Positions 52,334 through 61,743 of a stretch of 64,000 bases of DNA are shown here, in pieces. Source of the stretch: Phycisphaerales bacterium (GTDB lineage: Bacteria; Planctomycetota; Phycisphaerae; UBA1845; UTPLA1); NCBI GenBank assembly GCA_022360095.1, contig JAKSDK010000668.1, positions 62,001-126,000 on the forward strand. The letters run 5' to 3'. The position numbers were made by a program, and so were the translations under genes. Below the pieces are notes generated by a model. It searched no databases, was not told where the DNA came from, and saw only the letters and a program-made list of their open reading frames with translations. Position 1 is the first letter of the stretch. Each line of letters opens with the position of its first letter.

Positions 52334-53857
52334 GTGGCCACCTATGACCCACCTATTGAAAAAGTGCGTGAACTCTCAGGTCGGGGAAAAACCGTGCCGA
52401 TTTTTCGTCGCCTGTTGGCTGATCAGATGACGCCTGTCGGGGCATTCGTGCGATTGTCCCAGGGTACGGACCATGCGTTTTTGCTGGAGAGCGTCGTAGG
52501 AGGAGAACAGATCGCTCGGTACAGTTTCGTCGGAGCCAACCCCAGCGCCATTTTCCGAGCGAAGCGCGATACCGCCTGGATAAAGCGCCTCACCTGCGGG
52601 GAACAAGAACGACAGGGACTATCCGACCCATTGGCAGAGCTTCATAAGCTACTTGACGAATTCAAGGCCGTCCCGCGCGAAGACATGAGCACCGGCCTCC
52701 TGCCGCTTCCGCGTTTCACCGGAGGCGCCGTGGGCTTCGCAGGCTACGACACGATCCGGTATTACGAGGACCTTACCCAATGTCCCCCGGATGATCGGGG
52801 ACTCGACGACCTCTCTTTCGGGATTTATGACAGCATGGTCATCTTCGACCATGTGAACAAGACGATTCTGGTTGTCGCCCATGTGCGGCTTGATCAAGGC
52901 GACATTGACCAATCGTATGACGACGCCTGCCGACGCATTGACGAACTGGTCACCGAACTGCATCGCCCTGCAGCCATGACCAGCGACTTCGACCTTGCCC
53001 CGTCGATTCAACCCGGCTTCGAGAGCAACTTCACTCAAGCGCGATTCGAGGAGGCCGTTCGAAAGTCCATCGACTACATCATTGCCGGTGACATTTTTCA
53101 AGTGGTTCTGAGTCAGCGGCTGCGCGTTGATTACGCAGCCGATCCCTTCGACATCTACCGCGCGCTTCGGGTTGTGAATCCGTCTCCATTCATGTTCTAC
53201 GTCAAGAGCCCCTCAAACATCCTCATTGGGGCGAGTCCGGAGATTCTCTGCCGAGTCGAAGACGGCCGGATCACCAACCGCCCCCTTGCAGGCACACGCC
53301 GACGCGGCACGTCTCCGGCCGAGGACCATCAATTGGAAAAGGAGCTGCTGAAAGACCCGAAAGACCGGGCAGAACACATCATGCTCGTGGACCTTGGCCG
53401 CAATGACGTGGGCCGTGTGGCCGAACCCGGAACGATCCAGCTGACCGAGGTGATGAATGTCGAGCGATACAGTCACGTCATGCACATCAGCAGCAATGTG
53501 TCGGGTCGTCTTGCGACGGGCTATTCAGCCATGGACGCCTTGCGGGCCGCCCTTCCCGTCGGCACGGTCAGCGGCGCACCGAAGATTCGCGCGATGGAGA
53601 TCATCGACGAGTTGGAACCATGCCGTCGCGGGCCTTACGGCGGTGCCGTGGGGTACTTCGATTTCGCCGGCAACATGGACACCTGCATCGCACTGCGAAC
53701 CATGGTCGTGACGCCTGGTCGAGAAGCGGGGCATTGGACCGTTGACATCCAGGCGGGCGCCGGCATCGTCGCCGACAGCGATCCGTCGGCTGAATACGAG
53801 GAAACGCTCAACAAAGCCAGAGCATTGCTTTCCGCGATTGCCGTGGCCGGAAACTAG
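52334..53857 (+). CDS. trpE: Anthranilate synthase component I
   Basis: 507 residues from a GTG at 52334. It makes anthranilate from chorismate with ammonia supplied by a TrpG partner, which is not nearby. Chorismate-binding-family motifs are intact: DHAFLLESVVGGEQIARYSF (N-terminal), FTQARFEEAVRKSIDYIIAG, FQVVLSQRL, SPFMFYVKSP, SPEILCRVEDGRITNRPLAG, RRGTSPAEDHQLEKELLKD, LVDLGRNDVGRVAEPGTIQL, PVGTVSGAPKIRAMEIIDEL and IQAGAGIVADSDPSAEYEE. LLESVV matches the usual tryptophan-sensing site LLES, so feedback inhibition is likely. Confidence 0.96.
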   Translation: MATYDPPIEKVRELSGRGKTVPIFRRLLADQMTPVGAFVRLSQGTDHAFLLESVVGGEQIARYSFVGANPSAIFRAKRDTAWIKRLTCGEQERQGLSDPLAELHKLLDEFKAVPREDMSTGLLPLPRFTGGAVGFAGYDTIRYYEDLTQCPPDDRGLDDLSFGIYDSMVIFDHVNKTILVVAHVRLDQGDIDQSYDDACRRIDELVTELHRPAAMTSDFDLAPSIQPGFESNFTQARFEEAVRKSIDYIIAGDIFQVVLSQRLRVDYAADPFDIYRALRVVNPSPFMFYVKSPSNILIGASPEILCRVEDGRITNRPLAGTRRRGTSPAEDHQLEKELLKDPKDRAEHIMLVDLGRNDVGRVAEPGTIQLTEVMNVERYSHVMHISSNVSGRLATGYSAMDALRAALPVGTVSGAPKIRAMEIIDELEPCRRGPYGGAVGYFDFAGNMDTCIALRTMVVTPGREAGHWTVDIQAGAGIVADSDPSAEYEETLNKARALLSAIAVAGN

Positions 53858-53961
53858 TCTTTGGCTGACATCTCAAATCCCATCGATCATCCTTTGAATA
53901 CACTGCCGTGCTTGACGGCGCTGCGATGCCCAGATAGCTTTTATGGTAGAAAGCAACCCGC

Positions 53962-54047
<86 letters not shown>

Positions 54048-54096
54048 GTTAATGATAAGCGTGGCCATCTTTTTGACGACTGTGAAGGGGAAAGAA

Positions 54097-55251
54097 TTAT
54101 GGACTGTCTTCCCAATTGCGAATCTTCTTGATAAGTACTCTTGCAAGTCGGTCATCGACCAAGAGCACGTTGATGTAATCATTCTTTCCATCCTCTTTCT
54201 TGCCCATAACCGCCGCACCTTCGGCCACGAATCCCGGAGGAAGTTCACCTCGATCCTGAATTCTTTCCGTTTTGGAGTCCCAAAGCGCTAATCGCAAATT
54301 GTGGTGTTCGCTGCCCTCATGCCCAAGCACCACGACGTAGTAATGATCTCTTCCAGGTATCCGTTCAATCGCACGAATACCCCTTCTTCGCTCATTCCAC
54401 GAGCCGGGTAATTCCGCCACACCGAGAGCCTTCCATTTGACTTTCAGCGGCGGGGGTGCCGTCGGATTGTCCTCGTCGATAGGAACAAATGCAACGAGGG
54501 CCAATGGAAACGTCGGGGTCAGATAGTGCAGAGGCCCTCGAAGACCGATCACCAGATCACACAGTTTTCTCTTATCATCCTCCTCCATCTTTGGGTGAAC
54601 ACTGGCCAATCCTTCCACGTTAAGACCACCACGCTCAGCCAACTTGCGACATGATTCATCGGGCCAGGACTCAGCGTCGTTCAAACTCATCCATTCACAC
54701 ACATTCGCCCGCCAGACTTCCAAGCGTTTCACGTTGACGATGTGAAACTCCTTTTCAGTCTTTTTTTCCACCTTGAACTGAATCACCTGGTGACGCCCCC
54801 AATGATTTCGGCTTTCGTCCTCATCAAGACTCATGGATGCGATCGCGTAATAGAATCCGTGGTCGGTTCTCGTCAGACCTTCCAGATCCCGAAGCTCCAA
54901 ACGTGTGCCTTCACCCTTAGCGAGCAAAGGCTTAACCTCTATTGGGTGCTTTTTATCATATGGATTGAATGCGAAAATCTCGTAGCCAGGCCAGTACTTA
55001 TCGCGAGCGTTGTTACCGCTGTCATTCACACAGATAGCTAGGTTCAGTTTCGGATCCCAGACAAGTCCGGAGGGTTCTAACTTCTTTTCTTCCTCCACGG
55101 CGAGATAGCACCCTTCATCAAACAAACAAGGTGCTTCCTCCGTCGGGTTGCTGACGCCAGCCTCAACACTTTGTGAGAAAAAACGGATTTCATCCGCCAT
55201 CAACGGGGTACAGAGTAAAAAGCCCACCAGCGAAACAAAGACTCTTTCCAC
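54097..55251 (-). CDS. Secreted DUF3616-like protein
   Basis: 384 residues from a GTG at 55251 with AAGGAG upstream, giving a signal peptide (VFVSLVGFLLCTPLMA). A much longer in-frame extension has an Arg/Cys-rich composition and is rejected. Motifs: EPSGLVWDPKLNLAICVNDS, LELRDLEGLTRTDHGFYYAI, GGLNVEGLASVHP, LCDLVIGLRGPLHYL and VVVLGHEGSEHHNLRLALWD. The DLEGLT and IGLRGPL pattern fits DUF3616, a propeller-like domain often found in exported proteins. Function unknown. The N-terminal Cys residues (CLFDEGCYLAV) may form a disulfide. Confidence 0.78.
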   Translation of the reverse strand: MERVFVSLVGFLLCTPLMADEIRFFSQSVEAGVSNPTEEAPCLFDEGCYLAVEEEKKLEPSGLVWDPKLNLAICVNDSGNNARDKYWPGYEIFAFNPYDKKHPIEVKPLLAKGEGTRLELRDLEGLTRTDHGFYYAIASMSLDEDESRNHWGRHQVIQFKVEKKTEKEFHIVNVKRLEVWRANVCEWMSLNDAESWPDESCRKLAERGGLNVEGLASVHPKMEEDDKRKLCDLVIGLRGPLHYLTPTFPLALVAFVPIDEDNPTAPPPLKVKWKALGVAELPGSWNERRRGIRAIERIPGRDHYYVVVLGHEGSEHHNLRLALWDSKTERIQDRGELPPGFVAEGAAVMGKKEDGKNDYINVLLVDDRLARVLIKKIRNWEDSP

Positions 55252-55627
55252 GAGATTTCTCCTTATGCCCCGACGCCTTCGAGATTTCCTACATGTCCAG
55301 ACGCTAACTGCTCTTGTCTCGCTTAAAATTTTCCACTGTTTTTGCCGCATTACGTGCGAAAACCTCATCAAGAGGATTCCGCGCCCCACTAAAGAGACGC
55401 ATCGCAAGCAGAGGCAACCCATGACGATGCCTCGGTTCTACGGTTGCAATCATCATCTTGCCACGGTAATTTCCGCCGTTAAAAGTCCATTTTGAGATTC
55501 AGTTCATGAGCGATGAGGCGGTGCGGTCACGACTTTGCCTGTGGCGCCGAGCGGGTCACATCCTGAGAGCCGGTCACGTGCCCGACGAACCAAGCTTAAG
55601 GATAGGACTTGAAGAAAGCTTATAAGA
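55252..55627. other. Divergent intergenic region
   Basis: 376 bp between the DUF3616-like gene (minus) and the EIIA-transporter fusion (plus). No convincing gene, repeat or promoter was found. The segment 55300-55380 is AT-rich. Confidence 0.35.
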
Positions 55628-57664
55628 ATGCAACTCTTCATCGAAGCGCTCAAGCGAAAACAGTGCATCCTCGACCTTGAGGCGAGCGATATCCGCTCCA
55701 TCATTCAGAAGGTTGTGGATCGCATCGGCGCGCAGGGAACAATTCCGACCGAGCGATTGGAGGATATCACGGCGGCGTTGATTGCGCGCGAGGAATCCAT
55801 GTCGACAGCCATCGGGCACTCGGTGGCGATCCCACATGCATACCTCGACGGACTCGCTGATCCGGTCTTCGTTTTCGTTCGTCTGGCGAAGGCCGCCAAT
55901 CTGGGGGCACCGGACGGAATACCGACACGCTTCCTGTTCTTTCTCCTGGGTCCGCCGGACGCAGCCTCTCAACATCTGGATGCGCTGGCCAACATCGCCC
56001 GGGTCGCCTCGGATCACGAGTTCCGCTTTGACGCAGGCAAGGCGAAGAACGAACAAGACCTGCTTGATGCGTTAGGCCGGTTTACGGCCAGAACGTCACC
56101 ACCCACTCGGCCGGAGGCTGTTGAAGATGACGCCCTGGCGTATAGCGGTCGTTTGTTCGGAGGCGTTGCCGCTGATCTTCGGCGGAGACTGCCGCACTAT
56201 CTGAGTGATTATCGCGACGGCTTGCACACTAAATGTGCAGGCTCGATTCTGTTCCTTTTCTTCGCCTGCCTGGCCCCTGCGATCACCTTCGGCGGCGTCA
56301 TGGCGGCCCAGACCGGCGGGCATATCGGTGCGGTGGAGATGCTGGTCGCGTCGGCGATCTGCGGCGTCATTTACGCAATCTTCGCCGGGCAGCCCTTGAT
56401 CATTCTCGGTGGAACCGGTCCCTTGCTGGTCTTCACGGCCGTTCTTTATCGTCTTTGCAACGATCTCTCCATTCCGTTCCTCCCAACGTACGCCTGGGTG
56501 GGGATTTGGTCGGCGGTGATGATCGTCATCCTCGCGGCGACGGACGCCAGCTGTCTGATGCGGTATTTCACACGGTTTACGGATGAGATTTTTGCCGCGC
56601 TCATCTCCATAATCTTCATCGTCGAGGCGATCAAATCCCTGATACAAATCTTCCGCAACCTCGACGTCGACCAGCATCATGACACCGCTTTGCTGTCCTT
56701 ACTACTCGCCCTCGGGACGTACCAAATCGCCATGGGTCTTTCCCGAATGCGGCGAAGTCGCTTTCTTTTGCCAAGTATTCGCGAGTTTCTTGCGGATTTC
56801 GGCCCTACCATCGCATTGGCGGGGATGACACTCGTCGCCTTTTGGCTCCATGAAGTGCACCTGGACATTCTCTCGGCTCCCGACGAGTTCGGGACCACGA
56901 GCGGACGTCCCTGGATGGTCAGTCTATTCGACGCACCGATGTGGGTCCGCTTTGCCGCACTTGGACCAGCCGTATTCGTCACCGTGCTCGTCTATCTCGA
57001 CCAGAACATCACGGCGCGATTGATCAACAGCCGGGATCACAAGTTGCGCAAAGGCGCGACGTATCATCTCGATCTCATCGTCGTCGGCGTGCTGATGGGG
57101 GCATGCTCCTTGTTCGGATTGCCATGGCTGGTTGCGGCAACAGTTCGCTCTCTGAACCACCTTCGAAGCCTGGCGACGATCGAAGAGGCTACCGATATTT
57201 CAGGCTCCCAGCGAGAACGCCTTTTGCACGTCCGCGAGACGCGGATCACCGGACTCGCCATTCACATTCTCATCGGCCTGTCTTTGCTGTTGCTTTCGAT
57301 TCTCAAGACCATCCCCATGGCCACCCTTTACGGGCTCTTCCTGTTCATGGGCGTTGTATCGATGTCCGGAAATCAGTTCCTCGAACGTTTACGGCTGTGG
57401 TTCATGGATTCAGCGCTTTACCCGACGACACATTACATTCGGAACGTGCCGTTCTGGACGATTCACAAATATACTTTCCTCCAGCTGATGTGCCTCGTGG
57501 CGCTTTGGGTGGTCAAGGCCAGCAGTTGGGCCATCATGTTTCCAATTTTCATTGCCGTGCTGGCGCCGGTGCGCATTCTGGCGAACCGGTTCTTCGAACC
57601 GAAACATCTGGCGGCCATGGATGCCGAGGAGGAGCCGGAGGAAGAAGAGACGCATTGGACATAG
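55628..57664 (+). CDS. PTS EIIA domain fused to SLC4-like bicarbonate/anion transporter
   Basis: 678 residues. Residues about 1-155 are a PTS EIIA (Ntr/fructose-type) domain with the phospho-acceptor His at AIGHSVAIPHAYLDG (H70, with H64 nearby). Residues about 180-650 form an SLC4/HCO3-type transporter: YRDGLHTKCAGSILFLFFAC, LAPAITFGGVMAAQTGGHIG, SAICGVIYAIFAGQPLIILG, LVYLDQNITARLINSRDHKL, GATYHLDLIVVGVLMGACSL and LYGLFLFMGVVSMSGNQFLE. The joined architecture suggests anion or bicarbonate transport controlled by EIIA phosphorylation, perhaps tied to PTS-Ntr status. It ends in an acidic tail. A cupredoxin-like lipoprotein gene follows 78 bp downstream. Confidence 0.9.
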   Translation: MQLFIEALKRKQCILDLEASDIRSIIQKVVDRIGAQGTIPTERLEDITAALIAREESMSTAIGHSVAIPHAYLDGLADPVFVFVRLAKAANLGAPDGIPTRFLFFLLGPPDAASQHLDALANIARVASDHEFRFDAGKAKNEQDLLDALGRFTARTSPPTRPEAVEDDALAYSGRLFGGVAADLRRRLPHYLSDYRDGLHTKCAGSILFLFFACLAPAITFGGVMAAQTGGHIGAVEMLVASAICGVIYAIFAGQPLIILGGTGPLLVFTAVLYRLCNDLSIPFLPTYAWVGIWSAVMIVILAATDASCLMRYFTRFTDEIFAALISIIFIVEAIKSLIQIFRNLDVDQHHDTALLSLLLALGTYQIAMGLSRMRRSRFLLPSIREFLADFGPTIALAGMTLVAFWLHEVHLDILSAPDEFGTTSGRPWMVSLFDAPMWVRFAALGPAVFVTVLVYLDQNITARLINSRDHKLRKGATYHLDLIVVGVLMGACSLFGLPWLVAATVRSLNHLRSLATIEEATDISGSQRERLLHVRETRITGLAIHILIGLSLLLLSILKTIPMATLYGLFLFMGVVSMSGNQFLERLRLWFMDSALYPTTHYIRNVPFWTIHKYTFLQLMCLVALWVVKASSWAIMFPIFIAVLAPVRILANRFFEPKHLAAMDAEEEPEEEETHWT

Positions 57665-57742
57665 TCATGTTGTGCGGCCCCGCTCGCTGTGCCATAATTC
57701 GTTCTACAATAGACAAATACTTCGCAAACCAGTGAGATCCAT

Positions 57743-58663
57743 ATGATCATCGACGTTCAAAGACGACTCGCGGCCGTGCTTTTTGGAATGTGGCTTGTGT
57801 TCTTCATAGGCTGTGACAAGTCTCCGCCCCCTGCAAAGCCTGTTCCTTCGACGCCTACGAACACGTCGGATTCGACCGGCAACGCCGCTCCGTCGAAGCC
57901 GGCAAAGCCTGATAAGACCGATGAACCCGTCTTAGCCGGGGTCGGAACCATCAAAGGCAAAGTCGTCTTCGATGGTGACCCTCCGGGTCCGAAGAGAATC
58001 TCGATGGCTGGAAATGCCCAATGCGCCAATGTGCACAAGCAGAATAACAATGTGGATTCAAAGGGAAGACCCAAAGTGGCCGATCCCGGCCAGATTGTGT
58101 ACGCCAAGCAGAGCAACACCATCCCGTTTGTTTTTGTATACATTAAAGAAGGCATCAAAAAGCGATATGACCCGCCGAAGGAACCCGTCGTCCTGGATCA
58201 GGTCGGCTGCATGTACAAGCCGCACGTCTTCGGCATGATCGCGGGACAGGGCCTGGACATCCGAAGCAGTGATCCGTTCACGCACAATGTCCATTCACTG
58301 GCCAAAAAGAATCCGGGCTGGAACTTCAGCCAGCCGAAGCCCGGCCTGAAAGAAATGAGAGGCAACGACACGTTCACACGACAGGAGATCATGATCAAGA
58401 TCAAATGCGACGTGCACGGCTGGATGTCGTCCTACTGTGGCGTCCTGTATCATCCCTTCTTCGACGTGACGAAAGACCATATCGAATACCCGAGCAGCGT
58501 TGCAGGCAACAAGGAAAAATGGGGCACGTTCGAAATCAAGGACGTGCCAGCCGGCAACTATGTCCTGGAAGCGTGGCACGAAAAGTTCGGTACGGCCACC
58601 ATGGAAGTCACGCTCTCGGGTGACGAGACCAAAGAGATCGAATTCAAACTTGGTGGAAGCTAA
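57743..58663 (+). CDS. Cupredoxin-like lipoprotein with carboxypeptidase-regulatory-like region
   Basis: 306 residues. A lipoprotein signal ends VFFIGC, then a Pro/Ser/Lys-rich linker (about 25-65). VGTIKGKVVFDGDPPGPKRI opens a beta-sandwich. DIRSSDPFTHNVHSLAKKN and IKCDVHGWMSSYCGVLYHPF supply His-Cys-His type residues arranged as in type-1 copper (cupredoxin-like) proteins. KDVPAGNYVLEAWHEKFGTA closes the domain. It probably binds copper at the outer membrane or periplasm. It follows the EIIA/SLC4 transporter on the same strand, and a strong terminator follows. Confidence 0.8.
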   Translation: MIIDVQRRLAAVLFGMWLVFFIGCDKSPPPAKPVPSTPTNTSDSTGNAAPSKPAKPDKTDEPVLAGVGTIKGKVVFDGDPPGPKRISMAGNAQCANVHKQNNNVDSKGRPKVADPGQIVYAKQSNTIPFVFVYIKEGIKKRYDPPKEPVVLDQVGCMYKPHVFGMIAGQGLDIRSSDPFTHNVHSLAKKNPGWNFSQPKPGLKEMRGNDTFTRQEIMIKIKCDVHGWMSSYCGVLYHPFFDVTKDHIEYPSSVAGNKEKWGTFEIKDVPAGNYVLEAWHEKFGTATMEVTLSGDETKEIEFKLGGS

Positions 58664-58682
58664 GCAATATCATGCATAAACA

Positions 58683-58724
58683 CCCGGTCCGGACATTCCA
58701 AGTGCCCGGACCGGGCTTGATTGT
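58683..58724 (+). terminator. Rho-independent-type hairpin after the cupredoxin-like gene
   Basis: CCCGGTCCGG (58683-58692) pairs perfectly with CCGGACCGGG (58706-58715) over 10 bp with a 13-nt loop, followed by the T-rich CTTGATTGTT. It begins about 20 bases after the stop. Confidence 0.7.
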
Positions 58725-58742
58725 TTGCGTGTTCGGCTACGA

Positions 58743-58997
58743 TTACGGCAGCAATGCCAAACCGAAGAATGTCGCCAATACGTTGTAAAGAACCTTCAAC
58801 ACCATAAACGTTCTCCTTTCGCATTCACCGCAACGATCGTCCCGGGCAATCGTTTTCAGTTGACGACTCGGATAAGCAACCACCGTGCCACACGGTCCAC
58901 AACGCGCGTCAGGTTCTGCAATCCCTGGTGCTGTTTCGAATTGGGAAAAGCGCCCCAGAAATCGTTGGGGATAGGATGGGATTGCCCAACGAGGCAC
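58743..58997 (-). CDS. Possible small zinc-ribbon membrane protein or short hydrophobic peptide
   Basis: Two readings are possible. The full frame from GTG 58997 gives 84 residues with two CxxC pairs (RCGPCGTVV and RCGECERR) and a hydrophobic end (LYNVLATFFGLALLP), but has a weak ribosome site. A shorter reading from ATG 58805 gives a 20-residue hydrophobic peptide MVLKVLYNVLATFFGLALLP with a good ribosome site (AAAGGAG, seven bases upstream). The CxxC pairs and hydrophobic tail favour coding. A competing frame (58856-59095) also contains a CxxC. Presence of a real gene is uncertain. Confidence 0.35.
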   Translation of the reverse strand: MPRWAIPSYPQRFLGRFSQFETAPGIAEPDARCGPCGTVVAYPSRQLKTIARDDRCGECERRTFMVLKVLYNVLATFFGLALLP

Positions 58998-59237
58998 TTT
59001 TCACACGAATCGTCGTGACGCGCGTGCATACCAGAATAAACACGGGGTGGCTCTTTTTTGGTGGAAGACGTAACCCAACGTACGTCGTCGATCACCCAAG
59101 AGCCCTACAGAATTCCTCGGTCGAGGCCCGATAAACAAGTACGGCGGAGTGCGCAGTGCGCGCTGCCATGATGCGTCCTTACCGGGGCGCTGCTCGGGCG
59201 AATCCTGCTGTCGGTCGGGTCATCGAAAGGAGTCGGC

Positions 59238-61481
59238 ATGGGTCTGCGTATACTCTGTTTCCAACATCCGGGAACGAACAGTCGGGACATCTTCTCTGAC
59301 ATCATCGAGGGCTACCGTGACGCCGGGCACGAAGTTTTTGTCCTCGAACTGGCCCCGCTCTGGAAGCAGACCGCCCCCGGTACTTCCGTCGATAACCAAC
59401 GCAAAGCCACCGAGCTGTTCGTTGAGACTGTCGTCTCATTCGCGCGGACGAATCGGATTGACCTTTGCATCACGCTCTGGGCGAACGCAGTGCTCAGCAT
59501 GGGAATCTTCGAGAACAAGTCCTTTTTCGAGCACGCCGGCCTGCCTGTCCTGATGCACTGGCTTGATGCACCGCAGTGGGCCCATCAAGGACAAGTGACC
59601 TCCTGGCCCACATGGCGTGTCAACGGCCCGTTGAGCGCACACGTGATCAACAACTCGGCGACCGCCGCGGAAGTTCAGGGCGTGATGGGGTTCTCCAATG
59701 TCCTGAGCGTTCCCAACGCGGCAAGCCCGCGTATGTTCCGGCCGTACGACACGGGCCCCCAGGAATTCGACATCGTCTTCGGCGTAGGGGCGGATAACTC
59801 CGAACCAACAGACCTCATGCTGGCCGAGTTGAAAAAGGATGACCCCGACATCGTGGCCATCCGGAAATCGGAGGGTGAGCGTCTTCGTCCCGCACTTGAA
59901 AAGCTCCTGCTGGACTCGGTGGCGCAGCCGACCAAGTCGGGCCCTGAAGTCGTGGCGTCGCTGGTCGGCCGCATGATCGACGCGCGGATGCAATCCCGAA
60001 ACGAGCCGGTCCTGGGGCAGTTCGCACAGGTCAGCAAAGCACACCCGGAACTTGCGAATCTCGTACTCGGCCTCCTCCAGAATCCGAAGCACTATGTGGC
60101 GTTCTCGATGCTACTTCGAGACATGGAAAGCTGGGAACGGGCATTTACTTTTGTGTATTTGTCGCGCTACTTCAAGTGCGCCACGTTTGGTTTGACGGAA
60201 CCGTTCAAGAGCTGGCCGGGGGAATGGGGATACCTCGGTTCCCTGAAGTACGAAGATCAAGCCAAGGCCTACAGCCGAAGTCGATTCGGCTTGAACGTCA
60301 TGCGCTGGCAGGACGACATCGGCCTGAACCTCAAGCCGTTCGAGATCACCCTCTCCGGCGCCTGCCTGCTTCAGTCCTATCGCGTGGGCATTGAGGAAAT
60401 GTTCGATGATTCACAGATCGTCGTTTTCGACACTCCGAAAGCATGTCGGGAAAACGTGGAACGGCTGCTCCATGCGCCCGATGAATTGAAGCGACGCGCT
60501 GCGGCCGGAAGGGCCCGATCGCTATCCACGCATTGCTGGAAGCACCGCGCGGAGGCCATCATCGGCACGCTGGGGCTCCCGAACGCACGCGGCGCAACCT
60601 CCGCTCCACAGCACCGGGCACCAGATGTCGATTCGCTTGATCATCGCGTCGTGTTCGTGTTGGGACAGTGGCGCAGCGGAACGACGCTTCTTCGCAAAGT
60701 CCTCGACAGCCACTCACAGATCTACGCGCCCGCCGAGACCTGGTTTCTGCTCCCCCTGCTGAACATCTGGCAGGGAGACGGCACACCGGAGAATCGCCAG
60801 ACCGCGGCCGCCGTGCGGGGCCATCTCAATCACGAACAATTCCTGGCGTGCTGCCGGGCATTCGCCGAATCATTCTACAAGACCTCAATGCCGTCGCAGG
60901 CACGATTCGTGGTGGACAAGACCCCTTTCTATATTCGTCTCGCGGACGATCTTCCGCGCATGATGCCGGGAGCGAAGTTCATCGTGCTGACTCGCGATCC
61001 GCGTTCGACGGTGTGGTCGCGTCATACATGGAAGCACATTCAGAGCGAAACTCCCGAGGGACATTTTGCCTCCGTCGCGAGCGACAATCGAGTCTTGGAT
61101 CAGTTCCTGACGAAACATCCCGAGCGGTCCGTCCACGTGCGCTACGAGGATTTGTGCACGCGCCCCGAAGAGGTCGCGTCCGTCTTGTGTCACTTCCTCC
61201 AGTTGCCGGCCGAGCCGGATATGGTCGAATACGGCTGCCGTCCGCACCACGAGGGCTACGGCGATGAAACGACGCGTGCCCACCATCGCCCACATGAAAA
61301 TGCAATCGCGCGCTGGAGTGGCGATACCGGCCTCTCCCAAGACCAGCAGATCCAATTGGCCATCGAAAGTGATCCCGCTGTCTTGCGGCGTCTGGGATAC
61401 CCGGAGTTGGCCGAACTCGGTGAAGACCACGGTGGAACGTCAAAAATCGAAAGTCGGGAATCCGAAGTCGGGTGTCCCTAA
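59238..61481 (+). CDS. Glycosyltransferase (CgeB-like) - sulfotransferase fusion
   Basis: 747 residues with AAAGGAG upstream. Residues 1-455 resemble a CgeB/GT4-like glycosyltransferase: LRILCFQHPGTNSRDIFSD, VLMHWLDAPQWAHQG, INNSATAAEVQGVMG, FGLNVMRWQDDIGLNLKPFE and EITLSGACLLQSYRVGIEEM. Residues about 470-735 are a sulfotransferase: VVFVLGQWRSGTTLLRKVLD (PAPS 5'-phosphosulfate loop), FVVDKTPFYIRLADDLPRM and FIVLTRDPRSTVWSRHTW (3'-phosphate site), then VHVRYEDLCTRPEEVASVL. A single polypeptide could glycosylate and sulfate a surface glycan or lipid. The substrate is unknown and the order of reactions is inference. Confidence 0.85.
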   Translation: MGLRILCFQHPGTNSRDIFSDIIEGYRDAGHEVFVLELAPLWKQTAPGTSVDNQRKATELFVETVVSFARTNRIDLCITLWANAVLSMGIFENKSFFEHAGLPVLMHWLDAPQWAHQGQVTSWPTWRVNGPLSAHVINNSATAAEVQGVMGFSNVLSVPNAASPRMFRPYDTGPQEFDIVFGVGADNSEPTDLMLAELKKDDPDIVAIRKSEGERLRPALEKLLLDSVAQPTKSGPEVVASLVGRMIDARMQSRNEPVLGQFAQVSKAHPELANLVLGLLQNPKHYVAFSMLLRDMESWERAFTFVYLSRYFKCATFGLTEPFKSWPGEWGYLGSLKYEDQAKAYSRSRFGLNVMRWQDDIGLNLKPFEITLSGACLLQSYRVGIEEMFDDSQIVVFDTPKACRENVERLLHAPDELKRRAAAGRARSLSTHCWKHRAEAIIGTLGLPNARGATSAPQHRAPDVDSLDHRVVFVLGQWRSGTTLLRKVLDSHSQIYAPAETWFLLPLLNIWQGDGTPENRQTAAAVRGHLNHEQFLACCRAFAESFYKTSMPSQARFVVDKTPFYIRLADDLPRMMPGAKFIVLTRDPRSTVWSRHTWKHIQSETPEGHFASVASDNRVLDQFLTKHPERSVHVRYEDLCTRPEEVASVLCHFLQLPAEPDMVEYGCRPHHEGYGDETTRAHHRPHENAIARWSGDTGLSQDQQIQLAIESDPAVLRRLGYPELAELGEDHGGTSKIESRESEVGCP

Positions 61482-61743
61482 GTCCTCCCCCAATCACAGT
61501 TCATTGCCTAAATTTCGGAATGTCATGAAGTTGCCAGCATCATCGAGGTAGGCATCCCGCACACTCCTCGCCTCGCGCGATTTGCGGAAATTGAGGGCGA
61601 TCGAAACCGACGCGACGACCAGGCGGCGATCCGAGACGGGAATAATTTAGGGAGCACTCCGGTTTTATAGGCCACACGGCGCGAATCGCGGGCCCGTCTG
61701 CCGTTTGTGGGTTGTCCATTCTTGTTCAGGGGAGGTAGGAAAG

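Larger units (their letters stand above)
58664..59237. other. Intergenic region with terminator and a possible small minus-strand gene
   Basis: 574 bp. The left end holds a hairpin terminator. A small minus-strand frame (58743-58997) is listed separately. The remainder, 58998-59237, holds no supported gene; AAAGGAG at its right end is the ribosome site for the next gene. Confidence 0.4.
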
